A stretch of 64,000 nt of DNA. Source: Nocardia sp. BSTN01. Lineage in GTDB: Bacteria > Actinomycetota > Actinomycetes > Mycobacteriales > Mycobacteriaceae. Location of the stretch: the NCBI RefSeq assembly GCF_015354405.1, contig NZ_JADKYP010000015.1, forward strand, positions 62,001 through 126,000, read 5' to 3'. A program made the translations under genes and the position numbers. The notes under the pieces were generated by a model. It ran no database searches, had not been told where the DNA came from, and worked only from the letters and a program-made list of their open reading frames with translations. The number at the start of each line of letters is the position of its first letter. The first letter of the stretch is position 1. Of the stretch, positions 37,272 to 46,068 are shown piece by piece.

Positions 37272-38417
37272 TCAGTCGTCGGCGGCGCCCAGAGTCCACG
37301 GGTCGGTGCGCAGGGTGCTGACCCGGGTTTCCACTCCCGGAAGGGCTTCCCGCACAACGCCTTCCGCTTGGGCGCACCAGGGGAATTCACTGGCCCAATG
37401 GGCGACGTCGACGAGTGCGGGGCCGCCCGCGCGCAGGTGTTCGTCGGCGGGATGGTGGCGCAGGTCGGCGGTGACGTAGGCGTCGACGCCGAGCTTCGCG
37501 ACCGTGCCCAGGAAGGAATCGCCGGCGCCACCGCACACCGCGACGGTGCGGATCTCACGGTCGGGATCGCCGGCCGCCCGCACACCCCACGCGGTGCCGG
37601 GCAGGGCAGCGCGCACGCGAGCGGTGAAGGCGCGCAACGTTTCCGATTCCGGCAGGGTGCCGATGCGGCCGAGGCCCTGCGCCGAAGGCAGCGCCGCGCG
37701 TTCGGTGACGTCGAAGGCCGGTTCCTCGTAGGGGTGGGCGGCGCGGAGCGCGGCCAGCACCGCGGCGCGGGCCGAGGGCGGCGCCACCACCTCGACGCGG
37801 TCCTCCTCGACGAATTCCAGGTCGCCGACCTGCCCGATCGCCGGATTCGCTCCCGCCATCGGCCGGAACTGCCCGGTTCCCGGCACCCGCCAGCCACATT
37901 CGCGATAGAACCCGGCGCCACCCGCGCCCGCCTCGAACATCGCCGCCAGCACCGCGTCGGTGTGTGCGCGTGGAACGAACACCACCCAGGTGTCCACCGG
38001 CGCCACCGATTTCTGCTCCAGCGGCCCGGTCACCGTCAACCCGAGTGTGTGGGCGAGGGCGTCCGACACTCCGGGATCGGCCGAATCGGCGTTGGTATGC
38101 GCGGTGAACAACGCACAGTCGTTGCGGATCAGCCGATGCAGCAGCGCGCCCTTCGGCGTACTCGCGGCCACGGTGTCGACCCCGCGCAACAGCAGCGGAT
38201 GGTGCACGACCAAAGCCTGTGCGCCCCAACCGATCGCCTCGTCGACCACGGCGGCGGTGGCGTCGACCGCGAACAGCACCCGCGAGACGGAGGCCGCGGG
38301 ATCACCACAGACCAGCCCCACCGAATCCCAGGACTCCGCCAGCCGAGGCGGATACGCGCCGTCGAGGACACCGATCAAGTCCTTCAGCGTCACAACAGAA
38401 TTCGTCGCTGTCACCAC
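37272..38417 (-). CDS. Nif3-like dinuclear metal-centre protein
   Basis: A 381-residue NIF3/YqfO protein, orthologue of Rv2230c. Metal ligands are in [23 protein letters not shown] and [13 protein letters not shown]. The central 110-residue insertion ([20 protein letters not shown] to [13 protein letters not shown]) is the PII-like domain found in longer members of the family. It probably assembles as a hexameric toroid. Substrate candidates in the literature include GTP-cyclohydrolase-like reactions, but function is unsettled. It is upstream of the RNase H operon in the conserved gene block. Confidence 0.93.
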   Translation of the reverse strand: MVTATNSVVTLKDLIGVLDGAYPPRLAESWDSVGLVCGDPAASVSRVLFAVDATAAVVDEAIGWGAQALVVHHPLLLRGVDTVAASTPKGALLHRLIRNDCALFTAHTNADSADPGVSDALAHTLGLTVTGPLEQKSVAPVDTWVVFVPRAHTDAVLAAMFEAGAGGAGFYRECGWRVPGTGQFRPMAGANPAIGQVGDLEFVEEDRVEVVAPPSARAAVLAALRAAHPYEEPAFDVTERAALPSAQGLGRIGTLPESETLRAFTARVRAALPGTAWGVRAAGDPDREIRTVAVCGGAGDSFLGTVAKLGVDAYVTADLRHHPADEHLRAGGPALVDVAHWASEFPWCAQAEGVVREALPGVETRVSTLRTDPWTLGAADD

Positions 38418-38557
38418 CGCACCTCCACCGTTTCGCCGTTCCGGTCATTATCCACTCCGATGCCGCCTGCCGGGCCGGACCGCGCCGCGTGCCCCACTGG
38501 CCGCCGCCTGGGAGCGGGGCAACCGGGCAGCCGGGCGTTCGGACGCCGCGTCGAGCT

Positions 38558-39778
38558 TCACAGCCCGACGGCCTCGATCGCGGCGATCAAACGATCGACG
38601 GCGTCGTGGTCGCGGACCGCCAGGCGCAGAAATTCGTTGCCGAGCCCGGGGAAGGTGTCGCCCCGCCGGACACCGATGTTCTTGTCCGCCAGTTGTTTCC
38701 GCAACAGCTCACCATCGGGCACGCGGATCAGCAGGAAGGGACCGGCGGCCGGTTCGTGCACCTCGATACCTAGGGCGCGCAGGCGAGGGATCATCGCCTC
38801 CCGTTCGGCCACGATCCGGACCGCACTCGCCTCGGCTTCGGCGATCGCATGCGTTTCACAGGTCGCCGCGATCGCCTCGAGCTGCAGTGTGCCGAGGGGC
38901 CAATGCGGGCGACCGTGGTTCAACTTGGCCAGCAGTTCGGGCGGCCCCAGCAGATATCCGCACCGCAGGCCGGCCAGGGCCCAGGTCTTGGTCAGGCTGC
39001 GTAAAACCAGGACATCCGGATAAGGCTGTCTCGCAAGCGTTTCCGGCTCACCGGGCACCGCGTCGGCGAACGCCTCGTCGACCACCACGATCCGACCGGG
39101 CCGCCGTAGCGATTCGATCACCGCGCGAGGATGCAGCACCGAGGTCGGATTGGTCGGATTACCGAGCACCACCAGATCGGCGTCCTCGGGGACCCGAGCC
39201 CCCTCCAACTCGTAGGGCGACGCCAGCATCACCCGCACCACCGGAACATCCGCCTCACGCAGCGCGAGTTCCGGTTCGGTGAAGGACGGATGGATGACGG
39301 CCGCCAACCGCGACGCCAGCCGCGGCAACAGCGCGAACCCCTCCGCGGCCCCGGCCAGCAGCAGCACCTCCTCCGGCGCACGCCCGTGCCGTGCGGCCAC
39401 GATCGTGCGCACCGCGTCGGCCTCCGTCTCGGACGGGTACCGCCCCAGTTCCGGCAAGCGCGCGGCCAGCCGCCGCAGCAACCACTCCGGCGGCGCGTCG
39501 CCGCGCACGTTCACCGCGAAGTCGAGCATCCCCGGCCGCACGTCGCGGTCCCCGTGATGCCGCAACGCCGAACAAACGAACTCCGGGCCACCCTCCCGCG
39601 CCCCACCCTCATGCGACGCAGCTCCGGGCACCCGCATCCTGTCGGCGCCCACGGCGAAACCCGCACGCGTCGCATCGGCGTCGGCCGCGGGTCCGCCCGG
39701 ACGGTTATCGCTGGGGCGGCCCGGGCCTCGGTGCGACCGCGTGCCGGCGGTCGTGGGGGTGTCCTCGGGCACAGCCAC
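38558..39778 (-). CDS. cobC: CobC-like PLP-dependent aminotransferase/decarboxylase
   Basis: A 406-residue type I aminotransferase fold protein, orthologue of Rv2231c (Rv2231c-type CobC, threonine-phosphate decarboxylase-like). The PLP-binding Lys is in SLTKTWALAGLRCGYLLG. Other motifs: LDFAVNVRGDAPPEW, AAEGFALLPRL, VLGNPTNPTSVL and VVDEAFADAVPGE. The product in cobalamin synthesis would be aminopropanol phosphate. The N-terminus carries about 75 extra residues rich in Gly, Pro and Arg before LDFAVN, so the true start may be internal. It is divergent from ptpA. Confidence 0.85.
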   Translation of the reverse strand: MAVPEDTPTTAGTRSHRGPGRPSDNRPGGPAADADATRAGFAVGADRMRVPGAASHEGGAREGGPEFVCSALRHHGDRDVRPGMLDFAVNVRGDAPPEWLLRRLAARLPELGRYPSETEADAVRTIVAARHGRAPEEVLLLAGAAEGFALLPRLASRLAAVIHPSFTEPELALREADVPVVRVMLASPYELEGARVPEDADLVVLGNPTNPTSVLHPRAVIESLRRPGRIVVVDEAFADAVPGEPETLARQPYPDVLVLRSLTKTWALAGLRCGYLLGPPELLAKLNHGRPHWPLGTLQLEAIAATCETHAIAEAEASAVRIVAEREAMIPRLRALGIEVHEPAAGPFLLIRVPDGELLRKQLADKNIGVRRGDTFPGLGNEFLRLAVRDHDAVDRLIAAIEAVGL

Positions 39779-39824
39779 CTACCCTACGTGGCCGCCGCCC
39801 GCACCGACCGGCCACAATGGGTGC

Positions 39825-40319
39825 GTGGGCGAGCTGCACGTGACCTTCATCTGCACCGGCAATATCTGCCGGTCGCCGATGGCCGAGAAGATCTTCGCCG
39901 CGCATCTGGAACGAGCCGGACTGGCCGATCGGGTGCGCGTGAGCAGCGCCGGCACCACCGCCTGGCACGTCGGCTCGGACGCCGACCCGCGCACCACCGC
40001 CCTGCTCACCCGGCACGGATATCCGATCGGGCACGTCGCGGCCATGATCGGGCCCGATCATCTCGACGCCGATCTGCTGATTGCCCTGGATTCCAACCAC
40101 GATCGCGAACTGACCCGGCTGCGGATTCCGGAAGCGCGCCGGCGACTGCTGCGCAGCTTCGACCCCGCCGCCGACGATCACGACGTCCCCGATCCCTACT
40201 ACGGCGACGACACCGATTTCGAGCTGGTGCGCGCGCAGATCGAGGCAGCGGTTCCGGCGCTGCTGGCCTGGGTGCGCGAACAACTCGGCGAACCCGCGAC
40301 GACCGGACCGCGGCAATGA
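39825..40319 (+). CDS. ptpA: Low-molecular-weight protein tyrosine phosphatase
   Basis: A 164-residue LMW-PTP starting at GTG. The P-loop is VTFICTGNICRSPMAEK (Cys-x5-Arg-Ser) and the catalytic Asp is in DVPDPYYGDDTDFE. The length is that of M. tuberculosis PtpA (163). In that species it is secreted and acts on host proteins; here a bacterial role is equally possible. The tyrosine kinase gene ptkA, which precedes ptpA in M. tuberculosis, is not found. The stop overlaps the SURF1 start (ATGA). Confidence 0.95.
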   Translation: MGELHVTFICTGNICRSPMAEKIFAAHLERAGLADRVRVSSAGTTAWHVGSDADPRTTALLTRHGYPIGHVAAMIGPDHLDADLLIALDSNHDRELTRLRIPEARRRLLRSFDPAADDHDVPDPYYGDDTDFELVRAQIEAAVPALLAWVREQLGEPATTGPRQ

Positions 40320-41344
40320 ACCTCCTGCGCCGGCTCACCTTCCTGCTGCGGCCCAGCTGGGCGATTCTGGCGGTCGTCGTGGTCGCGTTCGCCTATCTGT
40401 GTTTCACCGTGCTCGCGCCCTGGCAGCTGGGCAAGAACACCTCGACGTCGCATCGCAACAACCTGATCGCCGCCTCCGTGAACGCCGACCCGGTTCCGGC
40501 GCAGAACCTGCTGAACACCGGCGAGGGCACACCACCGGCCGGGACGAATCCGGCCGACACCGAATGGCGGCGGGTCATCGCCACCGGTAGCTATGTGCCG
40601 AATTCGATGGTGGTCGAGCGTTTGCAGCGCCTCAACGATCAGCCCGCCTACGGGGTGCTGGCCGCGTTCCGGCTCGACGACGGCCGGGTCGTACTGGTCG
40701 ATCGCGGCCTGATCGCGGCGGTGAACGGCTCCGATCTGCCGATGATCGCGGAACCGCCGTCGGGTCCGCAGCGCATCGAGGGGCGGGTCCGCCGATCCGA
40801 GGGCGTCGTCCCCGGTAAGGATCCGATGGTCCGCGACGGTCTGCGTCAGGTGTACTCGGTCGATACCGCTGCGCTCTCCACCGTTCTCGGCACGCCGCTG
40901 ACCAGCTTCGCCACCGGTGAGCACGGCGGCTATCTGCAGTTGGACGCCGGCCAGCCCGGCGCCTTCACCCCGGAAGCACTCCCCCAGCTCGACGCGGGCC
41001 CGTATCTGTCCTACGGGCTGCAGTGGATCGCGTTCGGTGTCATGGCCCCGCTCGGCCTCGGCTACTTCGTCTACGCCGAAATCCGCGAACGCCGCCGCGA
41101 CCGTGCCGCCACGGAGGCGGCCACACCGAGTGAACAGGTTCCGGCGATGAGTACAGCCGGATCGCCCGCTGCCGAATCAGCAAGTGCCGCAACCGAAGAC
41201 ATGAGCACGGCTGCGGCCGCCGCCCCCTCGGACCCAGCTCCGGAGGCGCACTCCGAGACCACGCCCGTATCCGACGAACCACCGGCGAAACCCCGCTCCA
41301 CCGCGGACCGCCTCGCCGACCGTTACGGCAACGCCCGCCGCTGA
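40316..41344 (+). CDS. SURF1-family cytochrome oxidase biogenesis protein
   Basis: A 342-residue membrane protein, orthologue of Rv2235. An N-terminal transmembrane segment (WAILAVVVVAFAYLCFTVLA) is followed by the SURF1 sequence PWQLGKN, an external domain (EWRRVIATGSYVPNSMVVER, VLVDRGLIAAV) and a second segment (LSYGLQWIAFGVMAPLGLGYFVY). SURF1 helps insert haem a into cytochrome c oxidase. The last 85 residues are an Ala/Ser/Pro/Glu-rich tail, longer than usual. Translation is coupled to ptpA by an ATGA overlap. Confidence 0.92.
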   Translation: MNLLRRLTFLLRPSWAILAVVVVAFAYLCFTVLAPWQLGKNTSTSHRNNLIAASVNADPVPAQNLLNTGEGTPPAGTNPADTEWRRVIATGSYVPNSMVVERLQRLNDQPAYGVLAAFRLDDGRVVLVDRGLIAAVNGSDLPMIAEPPSGPQRIEGRVRRSEGVVPGKDPMVRDGLRQVYSVDTAALSTVLGTPLTSFATGEHGGYLQLDAGQPGAFTPEALPQLDAGPYLSYGLQWIAFGVMAPLGLGYFVYAEIRERRRDRAATEAATPSEQVPAMSTAGSPAAESASAATEDMSTAAAAAPSDPAPEAHSETTPVSDEPPAKPRSTADRLADRYGNARR

Positions 41345-41402
41345 CCGGCTCGGCGCAGAATTCGCCCGCTTCGCTGGTGGACTGGCTCGATCAACCTATT
41401 TG

Positions 41403-41420
41403 GCTATAGATTGATATAGC
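41403..41420. promoter_or_regulatory. AT-rich dyad upstream of SnoaL-like gene
   Basis: GCTATA and TATAGC flank GATTGA, in an unusually AT-rich patch 30 bp ahead of the start codon. It is a candidate promoter/operator. Confidence 0.35.
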
Positions 41421-41449
41421 TAGATCGACTCATGCGAGCGGAGAACCGG

Positions 41450-41866
41450 ATGAACGCCATCCAGCAGGCTTACGATGCCGTCCAGCGATCGTGGACCGGA
41501 CAGCAGTGGGATCTCTGGGCGGCCACCTGCGCCCGGGACTACGAGTTCGACACCGGCACCGGCCTGCGACTGGATCTCGCGGGCACCCTGGACTGGAGCC
41601 GCGCCTGGTTCACGGCGTTCCCGGACTACGCCGAGGGCATTCGCGCGCTCCACCCGGCGCCGAACTCGGCGGTCGCCGAACTGGTCGGCCGCGCCACCGC
41701 GGTGAACGACTTCGTCGTCGCCGGTGTGACAGTGCTTCCCGCGACCGGCCGGCGGTTCGAGATCGCCTATGCCAAAGTGCTGGTCTTCGACGACGACTTG
41801 AAGGTCGTGCGGGACCGGCAATACCTGGACACCGCGGCCCTACTCCGGCAATTCGGCCCGAACTGA
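41450..41866 (+). CDS. SnoaL-like polyketide cyclase-family protein
   Basis: A 138-residue NTF2-fold protein. GGAGAACCGG precedes the ATG at 41450; an earlier in-frame ATG at 41432 lacks a ribosome site. The pattern IQQAYDAVQRSWTGQQWDLW, then LRLDLAGTLDWSRAWFTAFPDY and RFEIAYAKVLVFDDDLKVV, is typical of the SnoaL/ester-cyclase family. The reaction is unknown. The 3' end overlaps the convergent cobD gene by 27 bp. Confidence 0.8.
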   Translation: MNAIQQAYDAVQRSWTGQQWDLWAATCARDYEFDTGTGLRLDLAGTLDWSRAWFTAFPDYAEGIRALHPAPNSAVAELVGRATAVNDFVVAGVTVLPATGRRFEIAYAKVLVFDDDLKVVRDRQYLDTAALLRQFGPN

Positions 41867-42937
41867 CCGGCGGCGGCCGAGCGCATACGCTGCCGCTGCC
41901 AGCGCGGCCGCCAGCTGCACTCCGTTCGATAATCGCACCGCTCGCCGCAGATCGGGCACCTGCGGAGTCCGCCCGCTGCCCAGCACCGGCCGCATCTCGA
42001 CCCCGTGCCGGTATGCGGTCCGCCCACCCAGCGCGACGCCCAGCGCTCCGGCCATCGTGGCTTCGGCGACGCCCGCATTGGGGCTCGGATGTGATCGGGC
42101 GTCACGGCGCCACGCCCGCCACGCATCGCCGGGCCGGCCGCCCGCCAGCGGCGCGAGCGCGACGGTCAGCGCACCGCTCACCCGCGCGGGCAGCAGATTC
42201 GCGAGATCGTCGACGCGCGCGGCGGCCCAGCCGAAGTTACGGTACCGCTCGTTGCGATAGCCGATCATCGCGTCGAGGGTGTTGATCGCGCGGTAGCCCA
42301 ACACGCCGGGCACACCCGCGATCGCGCCCCACACCAGCGGTGCGACGGTGGCGTCGGAGGTGTTCTCGGCGATGGATTCGACTGCGGCACGGGCCAATCC
42401 GTCGGCATCGAGCACCTCGGGATCGCGTCCGCACAGCGAGGGCAGCACCTCGCGCGCACCGCTCAACTCGCCCGCCTCCAACCGGTCCGCCATGTCGCGT
42501 CCGGTCCGGGCGAGCGTGGTGCCGCCGAGCGCGATCCAGGTGCCGATTGCGGTCATCACGACGGTGCCGAGCCCCGCGCGCAGGTCGGAACGCCCCGCCG
42601 CTGTTCGGGGGTCGGTGCACCCGTCCCGCTTACGACCGGTTGCGCCACCGCCCCTGCGCCGATCCGCTCCGGCCGAGGCCACCGCGCGGCGCCCACGGAG
42701 AGCTCCCGATCGCCGACCGGCGATTTCCGCACCGGCACCCAGCGCGACGACCCCGCCCACCAAGACGATCTCGTGCACGACCCCGGCGGCACGCGTATCG
42801 CGGTACCAGGGCGATTCCAGCGCGGCCGCCGCCGACCCGAACAGCGCCACCGGATGTCCCCGCCGCGGATCACCGAATATCCGATCCGCCGCGAATCCGA
42901 TCAGCAGTCCCGCGGCCCGCGCCGTTCCATATCGCAC
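41840..42937 (-). CDS. cobD: Adenosylcobinamide-phosphate synthase
   Basis: A 365-residue membrane enzyme joining aminopropanol (phosphate) to cobyric acid in cobalamin synthesis. Signatures: FAADRIFGDPRRGHPVALFG, AAVESIAENTSDATVAPLVW, GYRAINTLDAMIGYRNERYR, ARVDDLANLLPAR and HPSPNAGVAEATMAGALGV. Between about residues 73 and 118 there is an Arg/Gly-rich insertion (RRGGGATGRKRDGCTDP) replacing a short loop; usual length is near 310. It is the last gene of the Rv2228c-Rv2236c-like block. No cobalamin riboswitch is visible upstream. Confidence 0.92.
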   Translation of the reverse strand: MRYGTARAAGLLIGFAADRIFGDPRRGHPVALFGSAAAALESPWYRDTRAAGVVHEIVLVGGVVALGAGAEIAGRRSGALRGRRAVASAGADRRRGGGATGRKRDGCTDPRTAAGRSDLRAGLGTVVMTAIGTWIALGGTTLARTGRDMADRLEAGELSGAREVLPSLCGRDPEVLDADGLARAAVESIAENTSDATVAPLVWGAIAGVPGVLGYRAINTLDAMIGYRNERYRNFGWAAARVDDLANLLPARVSGALTVALAPLAGGRPGDAWRAWRRDARSHPSPNAGVAEATMAGALGVALGGRTAYRHGVEMRPVLGSGRTPQVPDLRRAVRLSNGVQLAAALAAAAYALGRRRSVRAELPE

Positions 42938-42971
42938 CGGGCGAGACTATCGGCCGCGTCCGGCACCCCGA

Positions 42972-42998
42972 TGTCACACTCGGCACCGCGGCGTCGTC
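42972..42998 (+). promoter_or_regulatory. ECF41-type promoter of sigJ
   Basis: TGTCACA (42972-42978), exactly 16 bp, then CGTC (42995-42998). This is the consensus reported for ECF41 sigma factors, which transcribe their own genes. It stands 46 bp upstream of the sigma-factor ATG. Confidence 0.75.
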
Positions 42999-43044
42999 AC
43001 CATGGGGAAGCACCCGGGCGGCGGGCCCGCACGGCGAGACGAGG

Positions 43045-43974
43045 ATGGCAGCTGTGACGACCGGACACGACGATATCGACCAGACCGAACTGGCACGGCA
43101 GTTCGAGGAGCACCGCCAGTATCTGCGCCGCGTGGCCTACAGCACGCTGGGCAGCCTCAGCGATGCCGACGATGTCGTGCAGGAGGCGTGGCTGCGGCTG
43201 CAACGCTGGTACGAAACCCGTTCTCCCGGTGATCGAATCGACAATCTGCGGGCCTGGCTGACCACCGTCACCGGACGCCTCGCCCTGGATCAGCTGGGTT
43301 CGGCCCGGGCGCGCCGCGAACAGTACGTCGGCGAATGGCTGCCCGAACCGGAGGTCACCAGCTGGGACGACCCGGCCGACCGCATCTCACAGGACGAGCG
43401 CGTCACCACCGCCCTGCTGGTGGTCCTCGAATCGCTCTCGCCCGCCGAACGCACCGCCTTCGTACTGCAGGACATCTTCGGCATGACAGGTCCCGAGGTC
43501 GCCGACGTGGTCGGCCGCACCCCCGCCGCCGTCCGCCAGCTCGCCTCCCGCGCCCGCAAACACGTCGAGGACGGCACCCCGCGCTTCCCGGCCTCCCGCG
43601 ACGAACACGAGCGGGTGGTCTCGGCCTTCTCGACGGCGTGGCGGTCCGGCGATCTGAGCGGCCTGCTCGGCGTGCTCGACGAGAACGTCACCCTGACCGC
43701 CGACGGGGGCGGCCGGGTGCCGGCGATCCGGCAGCCGGTGCAGGGCGCCGAGCTGGTGGCCAAGCTGTACTTCGGCTGGTACCGCGCCGGAACCGGTGCG
43801 TGGGCGCGCATGGTTCAGGTCAACGGGCTGCCCGGGCTCATGGTGTTCGACGGCAACCACCTGGGAATCATGGCGTTCACCGTCGAAGAGGACCGCATCA
43901 CCTCGATCGCGATCGTCCGCAACCCGGAGAAGTTGCACGATCTGCCCGAGGGCGAACCGGATTGGACGATGTGA
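43045..43974 (+). CDS. sigJ: ECF41/SigJ-type RNA polymerase sigma factor
   Basis: A 309-residue sigma factor. Region 2 (DADDVVQEAWLRLQRWYE) and region 4 (LQDIFGMTGPEVADVVGRTP) are followed by a SnoaL-like C-terminal domain of about 120 residues, the mark of ECF41. Conserved C-terminal motifs are LTADGGGRVPA, QVNGLPGLMVF and the end motif VRNPEKL. In this group the C-terminal domain replaces an anti-sigma factor. M. tuberculosis SigJ is the named relative. Autoregulation fits the promoter upstream. ECF41 genes usually sit beside a carboxymuconolactone decarboxylase-, oxidoreductase- or epimerase-type gene; none is adjacent here. Confidence 0.93.
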   Translation: MAAVTTGHDDIDQTELARQFEEHRQYLRRVAYSTLGSLSDADDVVQEAWLRLQRWYETRSPGDRIDNLRAWLTTVTGRLALDQLGSARARREQYVGEWLPEPEVTSWDDPADRISQDERVTTALLVVLESLSPAERTAFVLQDIFGMTGPEVADVVGRTPAAVRQLASRARKHVEDGTPRFPASRDEHERVVSAFSTAWRSGDLSGLLGVLDENVTLTADGGGRVPAIRQPVQGAELVAKLYFGWYRAGTGAWARMVQVNGLPGLMVFDGNHLGIMAFTVEEDRITSIAIVRNPEKLHDLPEGEPDWTM

Positions 43975-44001
43975 GGCCGGGCCCGATCAGGCGCGGCTCG
44001 A

Positions 44002-45120
44002 TCAGGCGCGCCACCTCGCGCCGGGACCGACCCCGACCAGGCCGTGCGCTCGCGCCACCGCCGTGGAATAGAGCTGTCCCGCATCGGCATTGAGGCCGGC
44101 CTCGAGCCCGGGGTCGGCCCGGCAGGCCTCCCGCCAGCCCAGATCGGCGATGGTCCGCACATACGGCAGGGTGGCGTTGGTCAACGCGACGGTGGCGGTG
44201 TGCGGGACCGCGCCGGGCATGTTCGCGACGCAGTAGAACAGCGAATTCGCCACGGCGAAGGTCGGTTCGGCGTGCGTGGTGGGATGCGAGCTCTGGAAAC
44301 AACCGCCCTGGTCGATGGCGATATCGACCAGCACGGTCCCCGGCCGCATCCGCTGTACCAGGGTGTCCGGGACCAGTTGCGGCGCACGGGCTCCCGGCAC
44401 CAGGACCGAACCGATCACCAGATCCGCGGCGAGGACGGCCCGCTCGATATCGGCGGCATTCGCGGCGAGCGGGGTGACGCGACCGGCGAACCGGACATCG
44501 AGTTCCCGCAATCGGACCGGATTGGTGTCGAGCACGATCACCCGCGCACCCATTCCGACCGCGACCGTCGCGGCACTCGTTCCGGCCACCCCGCCACCGA
44601 TCACCACCACTTCCGCCGGCCGCACCCCTGGCACGCCGCCCAGCAATACCCCGGCACCACCTTCGGGCGCCATCAGGTGGTAGGCGCCGACCTGCGGTGC
44701 GAGTTTGCCCGCGATCTCGCTCATCGGTGTCAGCAGCGGCAGCGATCCGTCGGGTCCACGCACGGTTTCGTAGGCGATGGCGGTGATGCCGGAGGCCAGC
44801 ACGGCGTCGGTGCATTTCCGGGAGGCCGCCAGGTGCAGGAAGGTGAACAGCACCTGCCCGGCGCGCATGCGTGAATATTCGGGCGCGACCGGCTCTTTCA
44901 CCTTCAACACCAGTTCCGCCTCGTCCCACACCGCGTCGGCGGTCGCGGCGATGGTCGCCCCGGCGGCCGCGTAATCGGCGTCGGTGAATCCGGACTCGAG
45001 TCCGGCGCCGGATTCGATCAGCACCCGATGACCGTGCCGGGTGAGTTCGACGGCGCCGGCCGGGGCGAGGGCGACCCGGCTCTCCTGCGGTTTGATCTCG
45101 CGCGGAACCCCGATTCTCAT
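44002..45120 (-). CDS. ald: Alanine dehydrogenase
   Basis: A 372-residue NAD-dependent L-alanine dehydrogenase, interconverting alanine with pyruvate and ammonia. Motifs: MRIGVPREIKPQESRVALAP, VLKVKEPVAPEY, TFLHLAASRK, IGGGVAGTSAATVAVGMG (NAD site), DIAIDQGGCFQSSHPTTH and VANMPGAVPHTAT. The length equals M. tuberculosis Ald (371). It may support nitrogen or redox balance; no AldR-type regulator is adjacent. It converges with sigJ; a 15-bp direct repeat (CGATCAGGCGCG twice) covers the junction at 43984-44010. Confidence 0.96.
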   Translation of the reverse strand: MRIGVPREIKPQESRVALAPAGAVELTRHGHRVLIESGAGLESGFTDADYAAAGATIAATADAVWDEAELVLKVKEPVAPEYSRMRAGQVLFTFLHLAASRKCTDAVLASGITAIAYETVRGPDGSLPLLTPMSEIAGKLAPQVGAYHLMAPEGGAGVLLGGVPGVRPAEVVVIGGGVAGTSAATVAVGMGARVIVLDTNPVRLRELDVRFAGRVTPLAANAADIERAVLAADLVIGSVLVPGARAPQLVPDTLVQRMRPGTVLVDIAIDQGGCFQSSHPTTHAEPTFAVANSLFYCVANMPGAVPHTATVALTNATLPYVRTIADLGWREACRADPGLEAGLNADAGQLYSTAVARAHGLVGVGPGARWRA

Positions 45121-45229
45121 ACCGCCATCGTGGCCCTGATCCGGGCGCGGCGCCATGATCATGTGGCGGTGATTCGCCGAACCGCAACCAATTGGCAATC
45201 GATCCGCGCCCGGCCGCCCGCCGTCCTCG

Positions 45230-45997
45230 TCACACCGTGATCGACTCGCCGAGCGGCGGGATCCGCAACTGCTTCGCACGCCCGCCGTAGCCGAAGGTGC
45301 GCCGCAGGTGATCGAGGGTCTCGGTGAAGTGCGCCCAGCCCTCGGCGTGTACCGGCACCACGACCGCCTCGCCGAGCACCGCCGCCGCGGCCAGCGCCGT
45401 GCGCGCATTGAGCGTGACGTCGCGATCCTCGAACCGGCCCACGTTCGCGGCGCCGGCATTGAGCAGGGCGATGTCGATGCGGCCGAATCTCGCCACGATG
45501 CGCTCGACGTAGTCGACGGAGGCGTTGTCGCCGGAGATGTACACCGTCGGCAGATCCTCGGCCTGCAACACGAACCCGGTGACCGTGCCGCTCAACGCCT
45601 CGGCCCCCTCCGGCCCGTGCAGTGCCGGTACCGCGGTGACCGTGACGGCGCCGATGGTCACCGACTCCCACACCGTCAGTCCCCGAACGCCTTCCAGTCG
45701 TCCGGCCGCTTCCGGCGTGGACAGCACGGTCTCGACGCCGGCCATGACGTCGCGCCCGGCCGGATCGAGATTGTCGGGATGCTGATCGTGCGACAGCAGC
45801 ACCACGTCCACCGCGCCGACCTGCTCCGCCGCGACCGCAGGTCCGGTCAGTTTGTGCAGGGTGAGCGCGCCGGCGGAGTAGTCGCCGGGTTCGTCGAACG
45901 TCGGATCGGTCAGCCAGACCAGCCCGCCGTAGTTCAGCCGGACGGTGGGGCCGCCGATGTGCAGGAGTTCGACCGTGGTGGAGAGCGTGTTCGTCAT
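45230..45997 (-). CDS. Metallo-beta-lactamase-fold hydrolase (UlaG/RomA-like)
   Basis: A 255-residue MBL-fold protein. It has VELLHIGGPTVRLNYGGLVW, the variant metal motif LLSHDQHPDNLDPAG (His-Asp-x-His-x-Asp order changed to SHDQHPDNLD), PALHGPEG, and ISGDNASVD. It resembles the UlaG/YcbX-like branch that includes L-ascorbate lactonase and N-acyl-phosphatidylethanolamine phospholipase D-like enzymes. The substrate is unknown. It is divergent from a GlxA-type regulator, the probable controller. I chose the start MTNTLS; 27 bp more are open upstream. Confidence 0.85.
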   Translation of the reverse strand: MTNTLSTTVELLHIGGPTVRLNYGGLVWLTDPTFDEPGDYSAGALTLHKLTGPAVAAEQVGAVDVVLLSHDQHPDNLDPAGRDVMAGVETVLSTPEAAGRLEGVRGLTVWESVTIGAVTVTAVPALHGPEGAEALSGTVTGFVLQAEDLPTVYISGDNASVDYVERIVARFGRIDIALLNAGAANVGRFEDRDVTLNARTALAAAAVLGEAVVVPVHAEGWAHFTETLDHLRRTFGYGGRAKQLRIPPLGESITV

Positions 45998-46033
45998 GAG
46001 CAACAGCCTGTACCGATCCGGCACGTTCGAACA

Positions 46034-46049
46034 GTGGCCCGCAGGCCAC
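46034..46049. promoter_or_regulatory. Short palindrome between MBL hydrolase and GlxA-type regulator
   Basis: GTGGCC-CGCA-GGCCAC is in the 71-bp divergent spacer, 20 bp before the regulator start. A candidate operator. Confidence 0.35.
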
Positions 46050-46068
46050 GCTTCGATAAGATCGGGCC

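Noticed and set aside
41867-43044. Cobalamin riboswitch expected near cobD
   Set aside because: The short region upstream of cobD contains the ECF41 promoter but no B12 box or matching helices.
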